DNA of 64,000 nt from Photobacterium kagoshimensis. Lineage in GTDB: Bacteria; Pseudomonadota; Gammaproteobacteria; Enterobacterales; Vibrionaceae. Position 1 is the stretch's first letter; each line of letters starts with the position of its first letter. Positions 32,671 to 42,408 of this stretch are shown here, piece after piece. Where the stretch lies: positions 62,001 to 126,000 of the forward strand of contig NZ_JAKJSO010000019.1 in the NCBI RefSeq assembly GCF_050337045.1, written 5' to 3'. Made by a program: the position numbers and the translations under genes. The notes beneath the pieces were generated by a model. It ran no database searches and was not told the DNA's origin. It saw nothing but the letters and a program-made list of their open reading frames with translations.

Positions 32671-35589
32671 ATGCCATTTGCTTTGGGTCAACGTTGGATC
32701 AGTGATACTGAAAGTGATTTAGGATTAGGTACCGTTGTCGCCTGTGATGCACGTACTGTCAGCCTAATGTTCTCCGCGAGTGAAGAGAGCCGCCTGTATT
32801 CCCGAAACGAAGCCCCTGTAACCCGCGTGATGTTCAACGTGGGCGATGTGGTTGAAAGCCATGAAGGTTGGTCTTTAAACGTTGAACGCGTCGATGAAGA
32901 CGGTGGTGTATTCACTTACGTGGGTACACGCACCGATACGGGTGAAGAAGACGTTAAGTTACGTGAGATTTTCCTTAATCACCAAATCCGCTTCAACAAG
33001 CCACAAGACAAACTCTTTGCAGGTCAAATCGATCGTATGGATCGCTTTGCACTGCGCTACCGTGCGCTAAAAAACCAATACGAACAACATAAGAGCCCAC
33101 TGCGTGGATTATGTGGCATGCGCGCCGGTTTAATTCCTCATCAGCTGTTCATCGCCCATGAAGTCGGGCGCCGTTATGCACCGCGTGTATTGCTGGCCGA
33201 TGAAGTAGGTTTAGGTAAAACCATTGAAGCTGGCATGATCATCCACCAGCAAGTGTTGTCAGGCCGTGCTGAACGTATTTTGATCTTGGTACCAGAAACC
33301 CTACAGCACCAATGGCTAGTTGAGATGATGCGTCGCTTTAACCTGCACTTCTCTATTTTTGATGAAGAACGTTGCGTTGAAGCTTATGCCGATTCAGCCA
33401 ACCCATTCGATACCGCGCAATACGTCCTATGTTCATTAGACTTCCTGCGTAAGAGTCGTCGCCGTTTTGAACAAGCGCTGGATGCCGATTGGGATCTTTT
33501 AGTTGTCGATGAAGCCCACCACCTTGAGTGGAGTGAAGACAAACCAAGCCGCCAATACCAAGTGGTAGAAGCGATTGCTGAAAAAACACCAGCGGTATTA
33601 CTGCTAACGGCAACGCCTGAGCAACTTGGCCACGAAAGTCACTTCGCCCGTTTACGCCTACTGGATCCTGATCGTTTCTACGATTACCAAGCGTTTGTTG
33701 AAGAAGAGCGCCAGTACGCGCCCGTTGCCGATGCGGTATCACGCCTATTATCGGGTGAGAAGCTTGATAACGACGCGAAAAACACATTGGCTGAACTGCT
33801 GTCCGAGCAAGATATCGAGCCAATGCTACGCATTATCGAATCAAGCAGTGCTGATGATGAGCAAAGCCAAACCGTACGTCATGAGCTGATCGATAACTTA
33901 ATGGATCGCCATGGTACAGGGCGTGTGCTATTCCGTAATACCCGCTCTGCAATTAAAGGCTTTCCAACCCGTCATCTAAACCTTTACCCACTGGCGATGC
34001 CAACCCAGTACACCACTGCGATGCGTGTTGCGAACATGATGATGGGCAAAGTCAGCGATGAAGAAAAAGTGCTGAAACTGCTTTACCCTGAAGACATCTT
34101 CCAAGAATTTGAAGGGGAATCAGCCACATGGTGGAACTTCGATCCACGTGTAAACTGGTTACTTGATACGCTCAAAGCCAACCGCAATGAAAAAGTGTTA
34201 GTGATTTGTTCTCGCGCCCAAACGGCATTAACACTAGAACAGGCACTGCGCGAGCGTGAAGGTATTCGCTCTACCGTGTTCCACGAAGGCATGTCAATCA
34301 TCGAGCGCGATAAAGCCGCAGCGTACTTCGCCCAAGAAGAAGACGGCGCACAAGTGCTGCTGTGTTCTGAAATCGGCTCTGAAGGGCGTAACTTCCAGTT
34401 CGCGAATCAGTTGGTGATGTTTGATCTACCAAACAACCCCGATCTGCTTGAGCAACGCATCGGCCGCTTAGACCGTATTGGTCAGAAACGTGATATCGAA
34501 ATTCATGTTCCTTTCCTTGAAGGTACCTCGCAAGCCCTACTAGCACGCTGGTTTAACGAAGGCCTTAATGCCTTTGAAGAGACTTGCCCAACAGGTCGTG
34601 CGGTATACGATCACGTTCGTAGTGACCTGATTGCTTTACTGACCAGCAATGAACATAGCAGTGAAGCACTCGATGCCTTGATTGAGCAAAGTGCCACCAT
34701 GCACAACGAGCTGAAATCGAAACTAGAGCAAGGCCGTGACCGTCTATTGGAAATTCACTCAAACGGTGGTGATGCAGCAAACGAGCTCGTCGACCGTATT
34801 TCAGCCAAAGATGGCGATACCAACTTGGTGACTTTCGCCCTAGGTCTGTTTGATACCATCGGCTTAAACCAAGATGACAAAGGCGAAAATGCCATTGTCG
34901 TTTCGCCGTCAGAACACATGATGGTCGCCAGCTACCCTGGCTTACCTTATGACGGTTGTACTATCACTTTTGATCGTGATACCGCACTTTCGCGAGAAGA
35001 TCTTCACTTCCTGAGCTGGGAGCACCCGATGATCCAAGGCGGTATTGATTTACTGCTCTCTGAAGGGGTCGGCACCACTGCGGTTTCCTTGTTGAAGAAC
35101 AAGGCGCTGCCAGCGGGTACACTGCTGCTTGAATTGGTCTACGTGGTTGACGCCCAAGCACCAAAACAATCGGGGATTGGTCGCTTCTTGCCGCAAACAC
35201 CGATTCGTATTTTGCTGGATGCCAAAGGTAACAACCTATCGGCACAAGTGGAATTTGAAGGCTTTAACCGCCAGCTCAGCCCTGTTAATCGCCACCTTGG
35301 TAGCAAGTTGGTAAACTCGGTACAAAAAGAAGTACACGTACTGATTGAACACGCAGAGCAAGTGATCGCCAAAGAAGCGGTGACCATTCGTGAAAATGCA
35401 CAAGCTGAGATGGAAAGCACCTTACGTGCCGAGCTTGATCGTCTGCAAGCATTGAAAGCAGTGAACCCAAATATTCGTGATGATGAGCTAGAGCTAATTG
35501 AATCACAGATCCAAGACCTGACTACATACATCAGTAAGGCGCAGGTACAGTTAGACTCACTACGCTTAATCGCAGTCAGTCATAACTAA
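32671..35589 (+). CDS. rapA: RNA polymerase-associated ATPase RapA (HepA)
   Basis: Swi2/Snf2-type ATPase that binds RNA polymerase and helps it recycle after transcription. It is 972 residues (E. coli 968). The N-terminal Tudor-like domain starts MPFALGQRWISDTESDLGLG. The helicase lobes carry LLADEVGLGKTIEAGM (Walker A, about 174-189), VVDEAHHLEWSED (DEAH box, about 276-288), LLLTATPEQLG, and in lobe 2 FHEGMSIIERDKAA, SEIGSEGRNFQFA and QRIGRLDRIGQ. The C-terminal region GNNLSAQVEFEGFNRQLSPVNRHLGSKLVN follows E. coli closely. Monocistronic; a hairpin terminator follows. Confidence 0.98.
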   Translation: MPFALGQRWISDTESDLGLGTVVACDARTVSLMFSASEESRLYSRNEAPVTRVMFNVGDVVESHEGWSLNVERVDEDGGVFTYVGTRTDTGEEDVKLREIFLNHQIRFNKPQDKLFAGQIDRMDRFALRYRALKNQYEQHKSPLRGLCGMRAGLIPHQLFIAHEVGRRYAPRVLLADEVGLGKTIEAGMIIHQQVLSGRAERILILVPETLQHQWLVEMMRRFNLHFSIFDEERCVEAYADSANPFDTAQYVLCSLDFLRKSRRRFEQALDADWDLLVVDEAHHLEWSEDKPSRQYQVVEAIAEKTPAVLLLTATPEQLGHESHFARLRLLDPDRFYDYQAFVEEERQYAPVADAVSRLLSGEKLDNDAKNTLAELLSEQDIEPMLRIIESSSADDEQSQTVRHELIDNLMDRHGTGRVLFRNTRSAIKGFPTRHLNLYPLAMPTQYTTAMRVANMMMGKVSDEEKVLKLLYPEDIFQEFEGESATWWNFDPRVNWLLDTLKANRNEKVLVICSRAQTALTLEQALREREGIRSTVFHEGMSIIERDKAAAYFAQEEDGAQVLLCSEIGSEGRNFQFANQLVMFDLPNNPDLLEQRIGRLDRIGQKRDIEIHVPFLEGTSQALLARWFNEGLNAFEETCPTGRAVYDHVRSDLIALLTSNEHSSEALDALIEQSATMHNELKSKLEQGRDRLLEIHSNGGDAANELVDRISAKDGDTNLVTFALGLFDTIGLNQDDKGENAIVVSPSEHMMVASYPGLPYDGCTITFDRDTALSREDLHFLSWEHPMIQGGIDLLLSEGVGTTAVSLLKNKALPAGTLLLELVYVVDAQAPKQSGIGRFLPQTPIRILLDAKGNNLSAQVEFEGFNRQLSPVNRHLGSKLVNSVQKEVHVLIEHAEQVIAKEAVTIRENAQAEMESTLRAELDRLQALKAVNPNIRDDELELIESQIQDLTTYISKAQVQLDSLRLIAVSHN

Positions 35590-35627
35590 AACGGCTCTGG
35601 GTTTCACAACCATTGAACGGATAAGCC

Positions 35628-35664
35628 AAGACCGTATCGTGCTAGCATGATGCGGTCTTTCCTT
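35628..35664 (+). terminator. probable terminator of rapA
   Basis: The arms AAGACCGTATC/GATGCGGTCTT form an 11-base-pair stem with one mismatch, followed by TTTCCTT. It is 39 bases past the stop. Confidence 0.65.
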
Positions 35665-35716
35665 ATCACAAACACATTAAACCACGTCCAATCTGGATAA
35701 TCAGATCGAGCATGCT

Positions 35717-36541
35717 ATGAACCCATTACCAGTACTGGATTACCATCCCCCTCTCGACCCTTGGCTTGATATTTTGTATCAAGACGATGACTTTATTGCC
35801 TTAAATAAACCCGCAGGGTTACTGTCGAACCCAGGACGACTGCCAGAGCACAACGACAGTATTTACAGCCGAGTACGCCGTGATCACCCGGATTCACATA
35901 TTGTGCACCGTTTAGATATGGGCACCTCAGGCTTAATTATTATGGCGCTGAACAAGGCGGCAGAACGCGACTTACACGCACAATTTCGCGAGCGCTTAAC
36001 TCATAAGGTTTATTACGCGCTGGTTTGGGGGCATATCGAGCAAGATGAAGGTTCGGTGGATTTACCCTTGATTTGTGACTGGCATAACCGCCCTCGTCAA
36101 AAAATCTGCCACACAGACGGTAAACCCTCACTCACCCATTACAATGTCGTGCGGCGTAACCCTGATAATACGACCTTAGTACGACTATTGCCGATCACTG
36201 GCCGCTCTCATCAGTTACGCTTACACATGATGGCGTTAGGTCACCCAATCATAGGTGATGAGTTTTATGCCAATGATGAAGCAAAAGCAATGTCACCTCG
36301 GTTGAACTTGCATGCAACAGAGCTATGCCTGTACCACCCAGCGACTAATCAGCCGACCCACCTTTTTGCACCTTGTGATTTTTACCCTGATGCGCCAACA
36401 CAAACGCTGCCACTCAATACGCCGCGGCCTGAAGAACCTGAACGCCAATCACGCCGTGCTAAACGTGCTGAAAAGCGTAAAATTCACGAAGCATTAGTCG
36501 CTCGTGCATTATTAGCCCGAGAACAATCAGGATCGAACTAA
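35717..36541 (+). CDS. rluA: pseudouridine synthase RluA, with basic C-terminal tail
   Basis: Isomerises uridine to pseudouridine in 23S rRNA (position 746 in E. coli) and in several tRNAs (position 32). The catalytic Asp is Asp67 in HRLDMGTSG. Also visible are IALNKPAGLLSNPGR, the KVYYALVWG strand and LPITGRSHQLRLHM. It is 274 residues, against about 219 in E. coli; the difference is a C-terminal tail (from about 235) rich in Arg, Lys, Glu and Ala (RRAKRAEKRKIHEALVARAL), probably helical and RNA-binding. It follows rapA, as in E. coli. RluA is preferred over RluC/D because there is no S4 domain. Confidence 0.92.
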   Translation: MNPLPVLDYHPPLDPWLDILYQDDDFIALNKPAGLLSNPGRLPEHNDSIYSRVRRDHPDSHIVHRLDMGTSGLIIMALNKAAERDLHAQFRERLTHKVYYALVWGHIEQDEGSVDLPLICDWHNRPRQKICHTDGKPSLTHYNVVRRNPDNTTLVRLLPITGRSHQLRLHMMALGHPIIGDEFYANDEAKAMSPRLNLHATELCLYHPATNQPTHLFAPCDFYPDAPTQTLPLNTPRPEEPERQSRRAKRAEKRKIHEALVARALLAREQSGSN

Positions 36542-36565
36542 TCAATAACAATATTGAGAACATAA

Positions 36566-36598
36566 AAAACGGGCGCCCCATGTTAGGGCGCCCGTTTT
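36566..36598. terminator. bidirectional terminator, rluA / djlA
   Basis: Thirteen-base-pair stem AAAACGGGCGCCC/GGGCGCCCGTTTT with a 7-base loop, flanked by A run and T run. It lies between convergent genes. Confidence 0.92.
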
Positions 36599-36615
36599 AC
36601 ATTCCATTCGATATA

Positions 36616-37458
36616 TTACTTATCGTGCTTTTCTTTTCGGATCAGATCATAAGCGGCTTGAAGTTCTTGCGTTTTTTGCTTCGCCAGTTCCATCATCTCT
36701 GGTGGTAACCCTTTTGCCGCCAGCTTATCAGGGTGATGTTCATTCATCTGCTTACGATAAGCACGTTTAAGCTCTTGTGCCGACGCAGTTGGGCTCACCC
36801 CTAATACATCATAAGCTGCCGCCAACTGATCTTTACTTGGTGGTGCTTTAAAGCCCCCGGCACCTTGCTGTTGCTGATGGAAGCCCCCCTGCTGGAAACG
36901 AAACGCCGCTTCTTGCATATGAAGACGCTGCTCTAATTGACGCTCAGAGAAGCCAAGGTAGCGAGCGATAACATGCAATAGTTGACGTTCATTAGGGTGA
37001 AGCGAGCCATCCGCAAACGCAGCTTGGATTTGTAACTCTAGGAAAAATTGCAGTAAATCTGCACGCCCAGCACAGTTTTGACGTACACGCTGCAAGGTTT
37101 CTTCTAACGGAAAATCATCATTTTTACCGTCACGAAACGCATTTTGCGCCTGACGGCGAGATTCGCCCTGTAACCCCATACGCTCCATGATTGCGGTGGC
37201 GACACGGATTTCTTCTTGCGTCACGCGCCCTTTCGCTTTGGCCACATGCCCCATCACGGCAAAGCCAGCATGGAAAAAATCGGCCTGACGTTCCGCTTGG
37301 CTTGCTTGACTGCCGCCAAACCCACCAAATCCGCCACCATAAACATTTCGTCGTGCTTTATCGAACTTATGGCCTAAAAATAGGCCTAAGAACAAACCAA
37401 AAGGGCCACCAAGAAGGAAACCAAAAAATGCACCAAGTATTTTGCCCCACACCTGCAT
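36616..37458 (-). CDS. djlA: DnaJ-like co-chaperone DjlA
   Basis: Membrane-anchored co-chaperone of DnaK. It is 280 residues. The single N-terminal transmembrane segment (about 6-30, Gly-rich, FFGFLLGGPFGLFLGLFLG) is typical of DjlA, where it dimerises. A TerB-like domain follows (about 58-180). A Gln/Gly-rich linker (about 188-205) leads to the C-terminal J domain (about 212-280) with the essential HPD at 242-244. It is divergent from lptD, the same arrangement as in E. coli. Confidence 0.96.
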   Translation of the reverse strand: MQVWGKILGAFFGFLLGGPFGLFLGLFLGHKFDKARRNVYGGGFGGFGGSQASQAERQADFFHAGFAVMGHVAKAKGRVTQEEIRVATAIMERMGLQGESRRQAQNAFRDGKNDDFPLEETLQRVRQNCAGRADLLQFFLELQIQAAFADGSLHPNERQLLHVIARYLGFSERQLEQRLHMQEAAFRFQQGGFHQQQQGAGGFKAPPSKDQLAAAYDVLGVSPTASAQELKRAYRKQMNEHHPDKLAAKGLPPEMMELAKQKTQELQAAYDLIRKEKHDK

Positions 37459-37633
37459 TCGATACTCTCTGGTAATTTGCTAAATTTAAAATATATTTAG
37501 CTCGACAACATCGTCGAAAACGTGCTGTCGAGTAGAATTTGCATTATGATAGCTGTCATTTATCGGGAATGCTTGTAAAAAGCGCCACCAATTCGCGACG
37601 CAACAAAAATTCAATACAGGAATGTGAAATTAA

Positions 37634-40033
37634 ATGTCATTAACCTCCCGCAGCATACTTGCAACCATGATTAGCCTTGCCCTTTATGGACCGGCGATGG
37701 CAGATGACAATCCACAAGCCACAAACAAGACCAATAACGATACAACAAAAGCAGCCTCATCAGCCGCTCAGCAACCTGAGCCAGAGACGCTTGATGTATC
37801 GCTATCCGAACTTGAAATGGTCAAAGGCACCTGTATCGCACCACAAAATCGTACGGCTGAACCTGACGAACAACCCGTTCACATTTCAGCCGATCAGGCG
37901 ACGGCGGAAAGTGCCATTGCAATCACCTATTCAGGTGATGTGGTCGTGAAACAAGGCCACCGCACTGTAGCCGCAGATACTGCTACCTATCACCAACCTG
38001 ATAATAGTGTCACCGCAGAAGGTAACGTCTACTTCCATGATGGTGGCATGGAAGTCTATTCCGACCGCTTAGAAAGTGATTTAGACACTGAAGACTCCGA
38101 AATGGAGAATGCCGTCTACAACATGACCTGTGAGCCAGGCCGTGGTGAAGCTGAAAAAGTAATCAAAGATGGTTTGGAATATTACCGCCTAAAAAATGGT
38201 ACCTACACCACCTGCCCAGCCGATGATCAAAGTTGGCGTTTTTCAGCAACCAGTATCGAACGCGAAACCGATTCACCCTTCGCTAACTTATACAACGCCC
38301 GCTTTGAAGTCGCAGACGTGCCAATTTTTTACTTACCGTACCTGCGCGTGCCTGTCGGGAGCGAACGTTTAACCGGCTTTTTGTACCCGAATATTAAACT
38401 AAACTCGCGTGATGGTTTCACCGTACAAACGCCATTTTATTGGAATATCGCGCCTAACTACGATATGACAATTACCCCTAAGTACATGACAAGTCGTGGT
38501 TTACAGCTCAACACTGAATTCCGTTATTTGACAGTCTTTGGTTCAGGTAGCCTAAAAAGCGAGTACCTAGGCAGTGACCAAAAGTTCCCAGATAAGGGCA
38601 GTCGCTGGGCATTCAACGTTAGCCATCGAGGTGTTTATCAAAGCCACTGGCTATTTGAAGTTGATTACAGCAAAGTTAGCGATGTTACTTACTTTAACGA
38701 TCTCGACTCTAACGTTGGTAAGCGTGAAGACAACAACCTGTTGCAAACAGCGGAAGCGTCCTATCGGGCGCAAAATTGGGATGCGACGTTACGGGTGCGT
38801 GACTTCCAACCACTGACATCCGGTACGTCATCAAACTACCGCTTAATGCCACAAGTGGAAGCGAACTATTATCGTCCTGATCTGCCTTATGGTTTCGATT
38901 TTTCAATGAACAGCCATATCAGCCGCTTTGAAAATGATGACCCAAATAAACCATCAGCCGATCGTTTGCATCTAGAGCCAACATTAACACTGCCGTACTC
39001 GACGCCTTGGTGGTCTATCACCTCTGAAGCTAAGCTCATGTATAGCTATTACAATCAGAGTTTTGATAAAAATGTCAGTGCGAACCAAGATTTAGAAGAG
39101 AGCGTCTCTCGCCTGATCCCCAGCGCACGGATCCACTCAGGTTTATACCTTGAGCGCAATACCAGTATTTGGGGCGATGCCTACACCCAAAGCTTAGAAC
39201 CGCAGGTTCAGTATCTGTACGTGCAAAACGTTGATCAAAGAAGCATTTATGATGCATACGACACCACACTGCTGCAAACCGACTATTACGGTCTGTTCCG
39301 TGATAAACGTTATTCCAGTGTCGATCGCATTGCCGCAGCCAACCAGTTTACGGTAGGTGCATCGACCCGGTACTTTGATAATCAATATGTGGAGCGCTTT
39401 AATCTCTCGATTGGGCAGATTTTCTATTTGAACCCGGGCGCAGCTGACATTGATAGTAGCAGTAACACAACAGCACCAAGCTACTCAGCAACGGCGTTAG
39501 AGTCTGACTTTAACTATGATGATTGGCTATTTTTCCATGGCGGCTTACAGTATGACGCAGGTAGTAATGCCATCCAATTTGCCAATTCTACCTTGGAATA
39601 TCGCGAGTCAAGTTTCTTTACCCAAATGAACTACCGTTATGTATCGAAAGAGTATATCAAGAGCAGTTTGGAAGATAATGACCAAATAGATAACTATACA
39701 AAGGATGGTATCTCACAAGCAGGGATTGTCACTGGTTTCCCCATTTATGGCGGCCTAAGTGTACGTGGTGATTATTATCGCGACCTCACTGAAAACCAGA
39801 TGATTGAGAGCCAAATATCCATGAGCTACCGAACCTCTTGTTGGCTAATCACCTTGGGTTATAACAAATACTTAGTTGCCCGAGGCAATGTAAACTCCGA
39901 TCCCGCAACGTATGAAAGTAACGTCAGCGTGTCCTTTGCTTTACTGGGGCTTGCTGGTGTTAATAGTTTTGGCGCATCAACGGCGAAAGGTAATGCGATC
40001 GGTTACGGTCAACCATTTAACCTAAACAACTAA
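37634..40033 (+). CDS. lptD: LPS-assembly outer-membrane protein LptD
   Basis: With LptE inserts lipopolysaccharide into the outer leaflet of the outer membrane. It is 799 residues. The signal peptide (about 1-23) ends at AMA-DD. The periplasmic beta-jellyroll (about 80-225, HISADQATAESAIAITYSGD onwards) leads into the large beta barrel. Exactly four Cys are present: 67, 166, 194 and 736. E. coli LptD instead has one near the N-terminus, one at 173 and an adjacent pair near the C-terminus (724/725); here the C-terminal pair is a single Cys (SCW) and an extra Cys lies in the jellyroll. It is first of lptD-surA-pdxA-rsmA-apaGH. Confidence 0.97.
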   Translation: MSLTSRSILATMISLALYGPAMADDNPQATNKTNNDTTKAASSAAQQPEPETLDVSLSELEMVKGTCIAPQNRTAEPDEQPVHISADQATAESAIAITYSGDVVVKQGHRTVAADTATYHQPDNSVTAEGNVYFHDGGMEVYSDRLESDLDTEDSEMENAVYNMTCEPGRGEAEKVIKDGLEYYRLKNGTYTTCPADDQSWRFSATSIERETDSPFANLYNARFEVADVPIFYLPYLRVPVGSERLTGFLYPNIKLNSRDGFTVQTPFYWNIAPNYDMTITPKYMTSRGLQLNTEFRYLTVFGSGSLKSEYLGSDQKFPDKGSRWAFNVSHRGVYQSHWLFEVDYSKVSDVTYFNDLDSNVGKREDNNLLQTAEASYRAQNWDATLRVRDFQPLTSGTSSNYRLMPQVEANYYRPDLPYGFDFSMNSHISRFENDDPNKPSADRLHLEPTLTLPYSTPWWSITSEAKLMYSYYNQSFDKNVSANQDLEESVSRLIPSARIHSGLYLERNTSIWGDAYTQSLEPQVQYLYVQNVDQRSIYDAYDTTLLQTDYYGLFRDKRYSSVDRIAAANQFTVGASTRYFDNQYVERFNLSIGQIFYLNPGAADIDSSSNTTAPSYSATALESDFNYDDWLFFHGGLQYDAGSNAIQFANSTLEYRESSFFTQMNYRYVSKEYIKSSLEDNDQIDNYTKDGISQAGIVTGFPIYGGLSVRGDYYRDLTENQMIESQISMSYRTSCWLITLGYNKYLVARGNVNSDPATYESNVSVSFALLGLAGVNSFGASTAKGNAIGYGQPFNLNN

Positions 40034-40112
40034 TTACATATTCTGGTGTCTAACGCGTAGCGTTCTATACATCACGATAAATTTACGCGCACTGCGCAAC
40101 ATGGAAATCAGT

Positions 40113-41429
40113 ATGAAGAAGTGGAAGTCCTCACTACTAGGCTTAATGATATGGGGCGCAGCGGCAAGTAGCTTCGCTGCACCAACGGAAATGGATAAAG
40201 TTGTCACCATTGTCAATGACAGCGTCATTTTGCAAAGTGATATTGATGCAATGCTAAAGACCGTCCGTCTTAATGCGGCCGATCAAAACCAAGCATTGCC
40301 AGCAACGGACGTGCTGACCGAGCAGGTCAAAGAAAAGCTGATCATTGAAGCGCTGCAAATTCAGCAGGCTGAGCAATTTGGGATTCGTATCGACGATAAC
40401 AAACTGGATCAATCGATCCAACAGATGCTCAAGCAACAACAAATGACGCTGCCTCAGCTCCAGAAAAAACTGGCAGCAAGTGGGATCAGCTATGCGATGT
40501 TCCGCGAGCAAATGCGTCGTGATATTACCGCCAGTGAAGCCCGTACGATCCAAGTACGTCGCCGCATTAACATTCTACCGCAAGAAGTCGACACCCTTGC
40601 CGATCAGCTTAACGCTCAGAACTTACAAGGCGTGCAATACAACGTCAGCCATATCCAAATTCGGGTAGAAGATGATGCTGATAAAGCAGAGCGTGGCGAT
40701 GCTGAACAACAAGCAAAAACCTTGGTTAAAGAGCTCAATAACGGCGCTGACTTTGCCAACCTAGCCTATAGCTACTCGAAAGGGCCAAAAGCGCTTCAAG
40801 GTGGTGAATGGGGCTGGATGCGCCAAGAAGAAATGCCAACTATCTTTGCCGATGAAATTAAATCTCACGGTAAAGGCGCAATCATTGGTCCATTTCGCAG
40901 TGGCATTGGCTACCACATCATCAAAATTAATGATGTAAAAGGGCTAGAAACCGTTTCTGTGACAGAAGTAAAAGCCCGTCATATCTTGGTGAAAACTTCG
41001 GTGATCCAAAGCGATGAAGCAGCGAAACGTCAACTAGAACAAGCCCGTCAAGCAATTCTTTCTGGCGATCAAACCTTTGCAGCAGCGGCTGAAGCACTTA
41101 GTGCCGATCCTGGCTCAGCGGCCAATGGTGGTGAGCTAGGCTGGCATACACCGGATATTTACGTACCAGAATTTAAAGATAAAGTTGAAACGATCAGCGA
41201 AGGTGTTATCAGCGAACCTTTTAAAACGGTTCATGGTTGGCACATCGTTGAAGTCATGGATCGTCGTAATGTCGACCGTACTGACGCAGCCGTGAAAAAC
41301 CGTGCCTACCAAATTCTGTTTAGCCGTAAATTCAACGAAGAAGCACAAGCATGGCTGCAAGAGTTGCGTGCCGGTGCATATATTGAGCAGTTAGATAATA
41401 ACGAGGGCGGTGATGATGAGCGAAGTTAA
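40113..41429 (+). CDS. surA: periplasmic chaperone / peptidyl-prolyl isomerase SurA
   Basis: Chaperone that escorts outer-membrane proteins through the periplasm. It is 438 residues from ATG 40113, which begins a good signal peptide (MKKWKSSLLGLMIWGAAASSFA-AP). The in-frame ATG 12 bases earlier would put acidic residues before it. The N-terminal chaperone domain (about 22-170) is followed by two parvulin domains: the first from VSHIQIRV (near 175), the second from ARHILVKT (near 290) with GELGWHTPDIYVPEF and the terminal VHGWHIVEV. It follows lptD by 79 bases and its 3' end overlaps pdxA. Confidence 0.97.
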   Translation: MKKWKSSLLGLMIWGAAASSFAAPTEMDKVVTIVNDSVILQSDIDAMLKTVRLNAADQNQALPATDVLTEQVKEKLIIEALQIQQAEQFGIRIDDNKLDQSIQQMLKQQQMTLPQLQKKLAASGISYAMFREQMRRDITASEARTIQVRRRINILPQEVDTLADQLNAQNLQGVQYNVSHIQIRVEDDADKAERGDAEQQAKTLVKELNNGADFANLAYSYSKGPKALQGGEWGWMRQEEMPTIFADEIKSHGKGAIIGPFRSGIGYHIIKINDVKGLETVSVTEVKARHILVKTSVIQSDEAAKRQLEQARQAILSGDQTFAAAAEALSADPGSAANGGELGWHTPDIYVPEFKDKVETISEGVISEPFKTVHGWHIVEVMDRRNVDRTDAAVKNRAYQILFSRKFNEEAQAWLQELRAGAYIEQLDNNEGGDDERS

Positions 41430-42408
41430 GCGCCTTGCGATTACTCCAGGCGAACCTGCGGGGATCGGCCCAGATTTAGTACTCGCCATGGCTCAACATG
41501 ATTGGCCGCATGAGCTTGTTATTTGTGCTAACGCCCAGCTTATGGTAGAACGTGCAGCCCAACTAGGTTTGGATATTACGCTGAAAGAGTACAACGCGTC
41601 ACAACCTGCCCAACCACACCAAGCTGGTACATTGGTGGTGGCGAACTGTGAGCTCGCGGCGGTAGTAACACCAGGTACGCTCAATGAGAAAAATGGCCAC
41701 TATGTACTGCAAACGCTAGCGCGCGCAGCACAAGGGTGTATGAGTGGTGAATTTTCTGCTGTCGTGACAGGGCCAGTACACAAAGGTGTCATTAACCGTG
41801 CGGGTGTTTCGTTCAGTGGCCATACCGAATTTTTTGCCCAGCAGTCAGACACGGCTCAAGTCGTTATGATGCTGGCAACAGAAGGATTACGTGTTGCACT
41901 CGTTACAACACATATTCCTTTAGCATACGTATCAAAAGCAATTACTGAAGAACGTTTAAAAGATGTCATTCGAATTTTGCACAGTGATTTAGTCACCAAA
42001 TTTGGTATTGAGCAACCTAACATTTATGTCTGTGGTTTAAACCCACATGCAGGGGAAGATGGCTGTTTAGGCATGGAAGAGATCGAGGTGATCACCCCTA
42101 CGCTTGAGCAACTTCGCCAGCAAGAAAATATGAATCTGATTGGCCCATTGCCCGCAGATACAATTTTCCAAGAAAAATATTTAGCTGATGCCGATGCGGT
42201 ATTGGCGATGTATCACGATCAAGGGCTACCGGTGCTGAAATATAAAGGCTTCGGTAATTCGGTCAACATTACGTTAGGCCTGCCCTTTATCAGAACTTCA
42301 GTAGATCATGGTACCGCACTGGAACTCGCAGGTACTGGACAGGCGGACACGGGTAGCCTTTGGACAGCGCTATCACACGCCCTCGAATTGGTAGAAAAAC
42401 AAGCATGA
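41416..42408 (+). CDS. pdxA: 4-hydroxythreonine-4-phosphate dehydrogenase
   Basis: NAD-dependent enzyme of pyridoxal 5'-phosphate synthesis. It is 330 residues from the ATG at 41416; a tandem ATG at 41413 and a GTG at 41410 are in frame and equally possible. GAGGG lies 8 bases before 41416, inside the surA end, and the genes overlap by 14 bases. Conserved motifs include ITPGEPAGIGPDL, GPVHKGVINRAG, the metal-binding His in SGHTEFF, NPHAGEDG and MYHDQGLP, and RTSVDHGTALELAG. Confidence 0.96.
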   Translation: MSEVKRLAITPGEPAGIGPDLVLAMAQHDWPHELVICANAQLMVERAAQLGLDITLKEYNASQPAQPHQAGTLVVANCELAAVVTPGTLNEKNGHYVLQTLARAAQGCMSGEFSAVVTGPVHKGVINRAGVSFSGHTEFFAQQSDTAQVVMMLATEGLRVALVTTHIPLAYVSKAITEERLKDVIRILHSDLVTKFGIEQPNIYVCGLNPHAGEDGCLGMEEIEVITPTLEQLRQQENMNLIGPLPADTIFQEKYLADADAVLAMYHDQGLPVLKYKGFGNSVNITLGLPFIRTSVDHGTALELAGTGQADTGSLWTALSHALELVEKQA

